A stretch of DNA of 64,000 bases from Tieghemostelium lacteum (Eukaryota; Evosea; Eumycetozoa; Dictyosteliales; Raperosteliaceae), in the NCBI GenBank assembly GCA_001606155.1, contig LODT01000020.1, positions 124,001 to 188,000 of the forward strand. Reading direction: 5' to 3'. The notes beneath the pieces were generated by a model that saw only the letters and a program-made list of their open reading frames with translations, made no database searches and was not told the DNA's origin. Both the position numbers and the translations under genes were made by a program. Shown in pieces: positions 55,048 through 64,000 of this stretch (position 1 is its first letter; every line of letters begins with the position of its first letter).

Positions 55048-55633
55048 GTCACTACTAAAATATATATAAATTAATAATATAAATGGGTGGAGTAATAAAT
55101 AAAGAAGTGTAGAACTTAGATAAATTTGTAAAAATGAATTTGAAAAAAAAAAAAAAGTTTTAAAATTAAAAATTTAATATAAAAATTGTCACTTCATAAA
55201 AAAAATACTTTCAGATTTCTTTTAACAAAGTAATGTTTGGTTACAGTATTGCATAATGTTGATTTTTTTTTGTTTTGTTTTTTGGAGGGATCAAAAATTA
55301 AAGTTTTCTAAATTGATTGTCCTAATACACAAACTAATCAAGATATTACTAATTTAATCGATATACCCCAAATTTAAAAAAAATATATTATACACAACAC
55401 TAAAAAAATATATTTAAAAGCACCCCCTTACTATATTTATCATTTTTAAAATAAATATGAAATTTCAAATAAACACTTAAAGCAAATTTAAATGAAATCT
55501 ATCCCTGGCAAGAATATCTTTACCAAATCTCTAACTATTTTTAAAGCACGAATTAACTAACTCTGAGAAGTTATTAAAGGAACTCTTTTTAGAGTTAATA
55601 TGAATTTTATGTGCATAAAAATATTATACTTAC
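55048..55633. other. Intergenic, nothing recognised
   Basis: Very AT-rich with A- and T-runs, holding the inositol kinase promoter on its left side. No coding, RNA or repeat signal was seen. Confidence 0.4.
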
Positions 55634-56189
55634 TTATGGTATTTGAAGTTGATAGGTTTCATTTTCTTCTAAATTTGAATCCATTTCGACCATTACACCA
55701 GTTGAGTTCTGAACCAATCTATCATCAGTTACAGTTTTGGGATTATATCCAAATGTCATCAAAATCAAACTTCTAACTTTTTTTGGTTGAAATTCTATTG
55801 TTTTCTTGCTTGTTGTAAATATTCCTTTAATTGAGATCTGAACTCTTTTGCTCTCATTAAGATATTCAAATCTTTAAGATAAAATTCTAATAAATCTGGA
55901 TTGGGAAGAAGATACTATTTTCCTATGTCAAGGTGTACTTCATCATTATCTAATTTCTGATGATGAGAGGTGCTGGAAAATCAATAATATTTAACAAGGA
56001 TTTAAAATTTCCATTGTTTATATCTAATTGTGTGATAGTTTTGTTGTTGATGATATCTTGCTCAAAATATTGAATTTTAAACTTTTTTATAGTTGGATGT
56101 TCGAGTTTAAGTACATCTCTATAGAACTCAGGATCTCCATAATGTATAATTAGAGGTCTCAATGTATTATTAGACTTTAAACTTTTCAT
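55634..56189 (-). pseudogene. Fragmentary F-box/LRR gene
   Basis: Minus-strand coding pieces in several frames: 56189-55950 (SLKSNNTLRPLIIHYGDPEF, then TIKKFKIQYFEQDIINNKTI), a piece near 55950-55910, one near 55915-55800 (LEFYLKDLNILMRAKEFRSQ), and an end piece 55870-55634 (SLILMTFGYNPKTVTDDRLV, then METNLE-like acidic tail). The first piece has the leucine/asparagine-rich LRR look of this window's F-box genes, and the third also fits their C-termini. No F-box remains. The final piece may instead be a separate exon of another gene, since it overlaps the third in a different frame. Confidence 0.45.
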
Positions 56190-56285
56190 GAATAGTTGAT
56201 CCTCTTTTGATTGCCATAGATGCTATGTGTGAAGCAGATTTTGTTGAAATAATTTTCAAAAATTTTTCTTGTTTAGATTTCAAAC

Positions 56286-57062
56286 ATGGCAGACAAGATT
56301 TATTTGACTTTTAAAGATAGTCAACTGTATGATTCAGATATTAGAATATTGGAATCATCAGGTTCATGGTTAAATGATGCAATTATATCATTTTATTTAG
56401 AATATCTGACCTCAGAATACCTGAGTAAAGATGGCTCAAATAAGACTGTGAAACAGTTGAACAATAGCAATGTACTTTTAAGTCAACCATCAGCAATGTT
56501 TATGTTAAATTTTATAGATGATAGCAATGAGATTCTAGAGTTATTTAAACCATTGAAATTCACAGAACAACAGTTGATATTCATACCATTGAATAATAAT
56601 AGTGATCCTACTAGAGTTGCTGGTGGTTCACATTGGTCACTTTTAGTATATGTAAAGAATTTAAATAGATTTCTCTATTATGATTCAATGAATGGTAACA
56701 ATCTATCAGATTCCAAAAGACTAGCTTCTAAATTAGCATTTTTACAAAATCCAAAAGATCTTAGAAGTAAGTGCTTTTGTTTGTGTTTGAATATGTGTGT
56801 AAGTAATTACTAAACCTAAACTCTCAAAATAGATTTAGTTGAAATTAAAAAAACACCACAACAAAAGAATGGATATGATTGTGGTGTCTATGTTTGTTGT
56901 CTCATTGAATACATTTTAAAAAGTATAAAAAGTAAAGACACAGTAGACCTATTAAGTAACATTGATTTTGAAAATGAAATTTTAAACAATATAACACCAC
57001 TCTATGTAAGCGAAAAAAGAAAAGAACTTTTGTCAATTATAAAATCATTGACAAATAAATAG
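56286..57062 (+). CDS. Deneddylase, SENP8/NEDP1-type Ulp1 cysteine protease
   Basis: Exons 56286-56766 and 56833-57062 (66-bp GTAAGT intron); 236 aa. C48-family core: WLNDAIISFYLEYL substrate helix, HWSLL with catalytic His116, YYDSMNG with Asp133, PQQKNGYDCGVYVCC with the oxyanion Gln and Cys177. The short size and SLL..YD.M spacing match SENP8/Den1, which removes NEDD8 from cullins and other proteins, rather than the larger SUMO proteases. It would act in the same system as the SCF ligases to which the F-box-like genes presumably belong. Confidence 0.9.
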
Positions 57063-57154
57063 ATTCTCACATCAACCCATTTAAGCATATTGTACATATA
57101 AATATATACCATTAAGAAATGCTCTATTCTCATTATTGAATTGAATATATATAC

Positions 57155-58880
57155 ATGATTAGAAGATATTTTATATTACTTATAGTTATTACAATTATCT
57201 CAACTCTTTTGTTTCTGTATAGTTGTGGTACTACTGCAAATAATCAATCTCAAAATAGAGTTTATAAGTACTTTGTAGTACCCACTGAACCTATTCAAAA
57301 TGTTAATATCACCTATGATTATAATATACCAAGATATATAAAATCAAAAAACACCAACAGAAATATTAGTGCTTCTAGTAATATCACTATTACATCTAAG
57401 AATTATATTAATTGGATAAAGAATATAGAATGTAGTAATGGTGGTATAGGATTTCAAAATGGACAATGTATATGTACATACCCATACACTGGTAAACATT
57501 GTCAATTGATAGATGATATCTATAATAATGATAAATGTTTAGAATGGGATAAAATGTCGGATATAAAACTATCCATTTACCAAAACGAAAACAAACAGTT
57601 CAAATTTAATCAAACTGAATGTAACCATTCTCCAATTGGAGTTTGTTGTTCAGGTAAATATCGTACTTTGAATAGTCATCTGCTATTTCTAGATTCTCAG
57701 AATGTTACCACTGGATTACAAAGGATACTTTCATTATATGGTCCTTGGGATTCCAATGACAAGGAACTGTTATCATCATATCTACTTCAGTCTGAAAATT
57801 CAATTTCACTAAAATTTAGTAAAAATGATGATTCACCAACCCTTCCCAAATCTACAGATTCTAAAACTAGAACTAATTTGGCATTTGTCATTCTCCTTCA
57901 CAATTTCACATTGGAATCATTCCAACAACTATTTCAAATAATATATAGACCCAAACATTATTATGTCATTCATAGTAAGTTTCTTTATCCTATAATTTCA
58001 TTTTACAATATTAATATATTTAACTTCAAGTTGACAAAAATAATTATAATTCTGAATCTAATCAACAGTTGTATGAGTATATAAAGTTGATAAAGAATCC
58101 ATATGATAATATAATAGTGTTGGATAATAGTATAAGTGGTGCATGGGGATCAATTTCACTAGTCTATGCTGAATTGATTTCATTTACTAAACTGTTGGAG
58201 ATGCTCGAAATTAGGAAATTAAAATATCCAAATACTTATCAACAGTGGAATCATGTTATTAATCTTTCAATAAATGATTTTCCAACACAACCACTAATCA
58301 ATTTAGAAAAGTTTCTATCTGATCCTACTAATATTAATAGAAATTTCCTTCATGAGGATATTGATAAAGGTATCTATAGATATGATGTATGTAGCTCTAC
58401 TATTGTTAAATTCTAATTTAGTTTTACTAATTATGTAAAATGTAGAGGAACTGGTTAGAGTGTAATAAGACAATGTTGTATTTAGACTCCAAAGACAAGT
58501 GTGGTGATTTTAGTGGTTTGTTAAAATTTATAAATAAGAGTGAATTTCGTGAGGGTTCACAATGGCATTTTCTTACGTATAAGTATGCTAGATATCTAGT
58601 TTCCAATTTGTATCCCATTGAAAGACTAATGTCTTTGAAATTCACATTGATACCCGATGAACTGTATTTTCAAGTCTCTAAATCTAAAAGTACTGATATA
58701 TCAGATCAATCTTGGGATAACTATAACTATAGATACGTTCCATGGAACAATAAGAATTTTGAAGTTCAATGGAATGAATTAATTGACTATCCCTACACCC
58801 ATTTCTTTACTAGAAAAGTTTATTCCACTGAACTGAAACAAAAAATAATTGATAAACTTTTAAATAAAAATGTATCTTAA
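57155..58880 (+). CDS. GT14-family glycosyltransferase with an EGF-like module
   Basis: Three exons (57155-57974, 58031-58386, 58446-58880) with introns of 56 and 59 bp; 536 aa. Type II Golgi layout: short cytosolic MIRRYF, TM about 5-25, then a stem containing a single EGF-like unit (CSNGGIGFQNGQCICTYPYT, then GKHC). The catalytic part reads LAFVILLHN, then YYVIHIDKN, WGSISLVYAE, WNHVINLSINDFPTQPL and GSQWHFLTYKYARYLV, as in core-2/I-branching GlcNAc transferases and xylosyltransferases. It builds branched or glycosaminoglycan-like glycans in the Golgi; donor sugar not determined. HIDKN and INLSxNDFP are conserved. Confidence 0.88.
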
Positions 58881-58940
58881 TTCTATCTACATCTATACTA
58901 TATTACTATATCTTATCTATATCTATATATTGGTGTGATT

Positions 58941-59638
58941 TTATTCTCTTGTAGATAAAACAATTAAAGTTAAAACTACAATCATTAAGATTTTCAAATT
59001 TGGATAATCATGCATAACAATAGTAATCATTCCAACATATGGTAGATATCCTCCAACTCTTCCAATAATATGATCTCTAGTAAGCCATCTTTGATCTTTG
59101 TTGTATAATGATCTGTCATCTACAGTATTATTATCACCTTTAGTCAAAATTAAATAATCACCTGCCGCACTAGTTTACACAAATATATAGATATTATTAG
59201 AATTCTACTATTATCTTTTCATTACTACAATGTCTGTTTTTTTTTGTAAATTTACTTTTCATGTACATTTAATACTCTATGAACAATAGGTATTTCCTTT
59301 CCTTCAATTTTAAATACAACAATTTCACCAGATCTTAATGGTGATTTTTCATCATAATCAAGATATAAAAGGTCACCTCTATCAAATGCTGGTCTCATAC
59401 TACCAGAAAGTACGACTACAATTGGACTTTCACTACCACTGAATATAATTAAAAACTTCCATATCATCAATGCTGTTGAAACTATAAGTCCTAAATTTAC
59501 AATTTGTTGTGCAACCTAAAAATTCAACTCTATATCAGCTACATTTGTTCTTTTAGCCTATATTCAAAATCTAGTTATACAAACTTGATATTTTGGAATT
59601 CCATTAAATGGATTTAATTTTGATACTAAATCATTCAT
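58941..59638 (-). CDS. spcs4/sec11: Signal peptidase complex catalytic subunit SEC11
   Basis: Three exons (59638-59585, 59515-59256, 59169-58941) with introns of 69 and 86 bp; 180 aa. TM about 28-46, then [16 protein letters not shown] with nucleophile Ser57, [20 protein letters not shown] with His97 (eukaryotic enzymes use His for the bacterial Lys), and ILTKGDNN with Asp117. C-terminal hydrophobic stretch about 155-175. It cuts signal peptides in the ER lumen as part of the signal peptidase complex. 3' end is 60 bp from that of the GT14 gene, convergent. Confidence 0.95.
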
Positions 59639-59731
59639 TTTGAGTCAAAGGTGTGAAGTTGAAAAAACAAAATAAAAAAAAACTTTTTAGTTGTTTAAAG
59701 GATGACGATTGAATTAATTAGTTTTTTATTT

Positions 59732-60809
59732 TTAATAAACCCAAGCAGGAACATAGTCAACATCTATTGGGGTGTCTAGAGGGAATCCCACAAGGGGAGT
59801 TTGTGTAATTTCAAATGTGGACATATCAAATGTATAAATAGTTGGAGTGTCATGATAAGACAATGCAGTTATAAATACCAGATATTGATTATCATCAGTT
59901 ACCCAGAAATAGGAATAATAGTGACCATCACTAGTTTCAGTTTGATAAATTTGTTTTAGTAGACCACTCTCAGTGTCTAAAAGATAAATTACAAAAGTAG
60001 TGTTTTTAGGATTAACGTAATAGTCACCTACAACAAACAATTGTCCACCACCACCATATACCAAATAGGTATTCATAAAAAATTGTTCAAAATTTAAAAC
60101 TTGAATGGGTGGTAGCAGCTCTTTACTGTTGAGACTGTAGGAAAACAATGTAAAGTTTCCAGTAAGACCATCCTTGTTGAATAAATAGTAAATCTTATTC
60201 TCAGGGTCATAGGCACCAACAGCACCATCAGTGTCATCTGTTATATTTACTAAATAGGATTTTTTAGGATTATTGAAATTGTAGATATTAATAACAGCAT
60301 ATACCACAATACCACCAAGTTGTGTTGAGCCATACAATGCAGAGTTATCCTCAACATCAAATCCAAAACTATTTTGAGTAGGCACATATGCATATACATT
60401 AGTATTCACTAACTTTGAAACATTTACTAAATGACCTTCTGGTGATATACAATAAAGTCCCACCATTGAATCTTGTGGACTAAATGATGTACCAACTGCA
60501 TAAAACTAATCATATTTCCTTTAATTTTAGTATTGAATGTATTTGGTTAATTACCTCTTAGTATAAGTATAACCTTACATTTCCTTCTGAATCCGTTTTT
60601 GCAATATAATCTAGTGAATAGAAACTTATTGATGTCAAGTTGGCAATGGGATGGGTGTTGATTAGACTGCCATTAGTTATTGAAAATGTTGATAGTGCAT
60701 AACTCTTTAATTTAATATTTTTATAGAAAACTGTGAAAAGAGTTGGAGGACTACACTGAATATAATTGAAGATAAAAGTTAAAGCTGTAATACACAAGAA
60801 TAATTTCAT
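59732..60809 (-). CDS. Secreted propeller-like protein, tandem copy 1
   Basis: Exons 60809-60579 and 60505-59732, with a 73-bp intron right after TDSEGN in phase 0; 334 aa from the ATG giving the best signal peptide (MKLFLCITALTFIFNYIQC). The chain reads as blades: YCISPEGHLVNVSKLV, GAYDPENKIYYLFNKDGLTG, LYLLDTESGLLKQIYQT and YTFDMSTFEITQTPLVGFP. Short (L/V)Y.FD...G.L units every ~45 residues suggest a secreted beta-propeller. The gene at 61015 is its closest relative, with the same intron position. Role unknown; extracellular or lysosomal. Confidence 0.75.
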
Positions 60810-61014
60810 TTTCAAAATGACGGTATGGAATAAAAAATCAGTGTTTTTCATTAATTTTTTTGATTAGATATTTCTAAATATCTATTTCTGATGTCACTTT
60901 ATGTTTCAAGAAAAGAAAACTGTATTGAAAATTACAAAGTCATAACATTGAAGGATGTATTTGGTCATATATGATTTGATTCGCGAATAAATTTTATTTT
61001 TGAGAATATTACTT

Positions 61015-62087
61015 TTAGTATACCCAACCATCAAGAATATTCACATACCATGTATTTACACCGAAACCTGTAAATATAGTTTCAGTATATGATAATTTTT
61101 GCAAATTCACTGTGATTACACTTGGTTGTACTGTATCTATAACACCTTGAACTACCAGTACTAGATAGTCACCATTTTGCCAATAAAATTGGTAGTACTC
61201 TGAATCTGTAGATGCAGTTTCAAAGACTTGTTTCAAAAGACCATTTTCAAAATCCAGTGTTGAAATGGTGTAATTCATATTCATAAATCCATCATTTGCA
61301 CACACAAACAATTGATTAGCTGCATAGATCATATAGGTATTTGTAAAATCATTATTCATATTTAAAATTGGTAGAGGACCTGTAAGTGTCTGCGAAACTA
61401 GATTATAAGTATACAATGACATATTCTTATCACTATCTAAATTTAGAATATAATAGTTTTTTCCAACTGGATCGTATGCACCTGCTGGTGGTTGAGTTTT
61501 AGCATATGCAATATTAGATAGAAACATTTCATCATTATTGAAATCAAATATGTACAATGTTGCCCATCCATTAATTTGTAGTACAGCCAATACTACATTA
61601 TCTTCAGGGTCATATTGTATATTATTCATTTGACCATCAGTATAAATTATATCTAATGGAATAGAACTAGAGGTATTAACCACATTACCTAATGGTGATA
61701 TACAATATATTAAAACTTCAGTTGATTTAAAACTATCATATTGTCCTAGAATATAATACTTTATAGTTGTGAATTTTAAAATGTTAGATATATAGATATA
61801 AATGTTAGATCTATAGATATGTAAATATATCTTTATATTAAAATTTAAAACAAACTAACATTTCCTTCAGAATCAGTATGTAAAATGGTATCAAAATACA
61901 AATTAACTTGATTTATGCCAACAACTTGATTGCTACTAATAAAAGTACCTTTAACAATATCAAAGTTTGATAATTGAACTTTGTTATTGGTTACATTTTG
62001 AAAAACTACACTTAATGTGGTAGGTTGAGAGGTTACTGCTGATATAGAAACAAATATGCACATAAATAAAGCAAAGATGGTGCACAT
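61015..62087 (-). CDS. Secreted propeller-like protein, tandem copy 2
   Basis: Exons 62087-61860 and 61758-61015, with a 101-bp intron after the same TDSEGN codons as copy 1; 323 aa. Signal peptide MCTIFALFMCIFVSISAV. Equivalent motifs: YCISPLGNVVNTSSSIP, GAYDPVGKNYYILNLDSD, TLDFENGLLKQVFET and VNLQKLSYTETIFTGFG. Overall layout the same but sequence identity is moderate, so the duplication is older than that of the F-box pair. Same inferred role. Independent promoter, 205 bp from copy 1. Confidence 0.75.
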
Positions 62088-62566
62088 GTTTGATTAAAAT
62101 ATGAATTAAAAATTTAAACATGTTTTTATTTTTAAACAAAAACTTTCTCATTTCATCAAGATATGTCATACCTCGGCTTGGGAGAGGTTTTTTGGAATTT
62201 GAGCAGAAAAAATATCTTTAAGATGGAATAGTTCAAAAAAAATTTTTTAATCTTATCTAATAAAGGAGGAGAAAGGAATGAGAATAGAACTATTCTCTGA
62301 AGATTTATTTTTCGGTTTGAATTATTTACATTACAATTTAAATGTTCTGTATAATTTTGAAGATGGGGATTATGATAATGATTATGATGATGTGTAAGTG
62401 GGTTTTTCCGATATTCGCATATATTGGAATATGAAATAAATAAATAAGATTTAAATATCTTTGAGTTTGGTTTCTATTTAATAAAACATTTTGGGGGTTT
62501 TGTGTGCGAGTTGTTTAGGTGAATAAATTAATTTTCCTGAACTAGGTTATTTAAATAATTATAAAA
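62088..62566. other. Intergenic, promoter of propeller copy 2 and 3' of the next gene
   Basis: AT-rich with a few GC-richer patches (CATACCTCGGCTTGGGAG, about 62168-62185). Part of the stretch can be read in short frames, but nothing resembles a conserved protein. No RNA or repeat signal was recognised. Confidence 0.4.
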
Positions 62567-62745
62567 CTAAATTTGTAAATTTAAATTATTAGAATATTTT
62601 AAAAATATTAGAATTAATATATTATTATAATGAGAACATACATTTGGTTTAGAAGATAAATTTGTATCTGGTACTTTATATTTTAAATTGGAATTCATTA
62701 TTGATATAGAAGGTGTTGATGAATATAATGATTTAAAACTACTAC

Positions 62746-62784
<39 letters not shown>

Positions 62785-63946
62785 TATTACTATTACTATT
62801 TATATTATTTTCGGTTGGGTTTTTAATATTATTTTTTTGTAAATCGAATTGTTTTTTAGAAAGATCTTGTTGATAGGTTTGTAATTTTTGATCCCACATT
62901 TCCAAATCTTCTTGTAATTTTAAAAGTCTTTGAATTTCCATTAGTTGTTGTTGTTTTTGGTAATCTAGAATTTGTTGAGTTCTTTCAACTTTTAATTGTT
63001 CCTCTTGTTGAACCAATTTTCTCTCTCTCAATTCAACCTCTTTTTGTGTATATATTTCTTTTTCAACCTCGTGCTCTAAAAGAAATAATAATGATTCACA
63101 CGATGGTGTAATAGTACTATTATTTGTATTTTGTATTTGATTTTGAATTTTACTTTTCAGACTATTATTAATATTTGAAATTTGTTGATTTTGTTGTTGA
63201 TGATGATCAATAATTGGTGTAGTAGAAGAAGGTGAAGTTGAAAAGTCAATAGTAGTTGGAGATGGAATTGGAGATGATGATGATGATGAATTTTGATATT
63301 TTCTTTTCCCAGTATAGGCAATTGAAGGTGACTTATTTAAGATTCCAGAGAGACTTGTTACAGATGGTAATGGACTACTGTTATTAGTTTCCATATCTTC
63401 AGAACTTACAACCAAAGGTGAACTAATACCACTAACTGGACTACTACTTATACTATTAAATGAAGATGGTAATGGACTATTATTACTACTGCTTCCCAAT
63501 GTTGGTACAATGGCATTAGATGACATTGGTGACAGTGATCTAGTTGGTGTGGACATTGGTGAATCTGGTGGAGAATCCATTAAACTTGTTGGACCAGGCA
63601 ATGGAGAACTTATCAAATTATTCAATTTAAATTTCTTATTTGGTTGATTATCAGTATTTATAATAATTGGTTGTGTATTTAAATTATTATTACTATTATT
63701 CATATTGATATTTTTTGAGATATTTGAATTATTTGAGATATAAAAAGCTTTGCATTCGTTACAGCCAACAGTGAATCTATCCTGAACTGGTGGATGGGAA
63801 TCTGGAGGATGAGATATCCTACCTTCACAATTCTCTGGACATGCTTGGTGTCGCTTATGATGAAATCCACATGATACTCTTCTTCTATTGGATCTCTTAT
63901 CCTTACTGGACTGTACTGGCGATGGAGTTTGTTGTGATTGATACAT
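62567..63946 (-). CDS. Cys/His-motif, Ser/Asn-rich coiled-coil protein
   Basis: 459 aa. The N-terminus is basic (KDKRSNRRRVSCGFHHKRHQ) and holds a cluster of Cys and His: CGFHHKRHQACPENCEG, then a Pro-rich spacer, then VGCNECKAFY, plausibly one or two bound zincs. The middle is Ser/Pro/Asn-rich and disordered. About residues 285-370 are a strong coiled coil (EKEIYTQKEVELRERKLVQQ and following). A poly-asparagine run lies near 62743-62815. A nuclear scaffold or transcription-associated protein is likely; I do not know the family. The C-terminal ~25 residues (HYNNILILIFLKYS) are odd and may be intron read-through. Confidence 0.6.
62743..62815 (-). repeat. ATT/ACT-type run encoding poly-asparagine
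   Basis: On the minus strand this reads as a chain of AAT codons with a few AGT (Asn/Ser) inside the coiled-coil protein at 62567-63946. Simple trinucleotide repeats of this type are common in dictyostelid proteins. The plus strand reads as poly-leucine and is not a gene. Confidence 0.85.
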
Positions 63947-64000
63947 TATTTTTATTTAATTGTATATTATATAGTGATTTTAAATTATTGGGGTGATTGG

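Noticed and set aside
57155-59638. GT14 and SEC11 as a functional pair
   Set aside because: They are convergent with only 60 bp between 3' ends; closeness reflects genome compaction and not a shared unit.

Overview
The window looks like nuclear DNA of a dictyostelid social amoeba. It is AT-rich with more GC in exons. Introns are short (about 50-120 bp) with GTATGT/GTAAGT donors. There are poly-Q and poly-N tracts, expanded F-box/leucine-rich gene families, and typical amoebozoan gene content (AIP1, calmodulin, RapGAP, NPSN-type SNARE). Exons are less AT-biased than in Dictyostelium discoideum, so a different clade (Cavenderia/Heterostelium/Acytostelium-like) is my guess; I cannot name the species.

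Left part (1-9.6 kb) is an accessory region. It has the end of an FG-GAP gene, a decayed F-box/LRR gene, a 311-bp TA-flanked terminal-inverted-repeat element, a decayed secreted-protein gene, a tandem F-box/LRR pair, an intact secreted-protein relative, a 3' remnant of the same family and a third F-box/LRR gene. From 9.6 to 13 kb lie a five-exon TMEM184 gene, a gene-poor stretch with coding relics, and an NPSN-like Qb-SNARE.

13.4-27.1 kb carries three minus-strand paralogues of about 1,020-1,040 aa. Each joins a disordered N-terminus, a CLU-like domain, a helical region and C-terminal leucine-rich repeats. They are interrupted by a RutG-like nucleobase permease and an ependymin-like secreted protein. 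This array is the most distinctive feature: the CLU block is almost identical at DNA level between copies, the flanks diverge, and the middle copy lacks an intron the other two share.

28-64 kb is mostly compact housekeeping sequence: a beta-propeller protein, a ubiquitin-fold gene and a RapGAP, a small secreted protein, D-serine dehydratase, an ACAT/DGAT-type acyltransferase, calmodulin, a mitochondrial TPR protein, a poly-Q coiled-coil protein, another F-box/LRR gene, glucosamine-6-phosphate deaminase, AIP1, a four-TM protein, ETF-ubiquinone oxidoreductase, an inositol polyphosphate kinase, a deneddylase (SENP8/NEDP1), a GT14 glycosyltransferase, the signal peptidase catalytic subunit, two tandem secreted propeller-like paralogues, and a Cys/His plus coiled-coil protein.

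The genes are independently transcribed; neighbours mostly do not share a pathway. I rebuilt exon structures by matching splice sites to reading phase and family conservation; all are predictions from one sequence. I saw no tRNA, rRNA, CRISPR array or virus-derived element.
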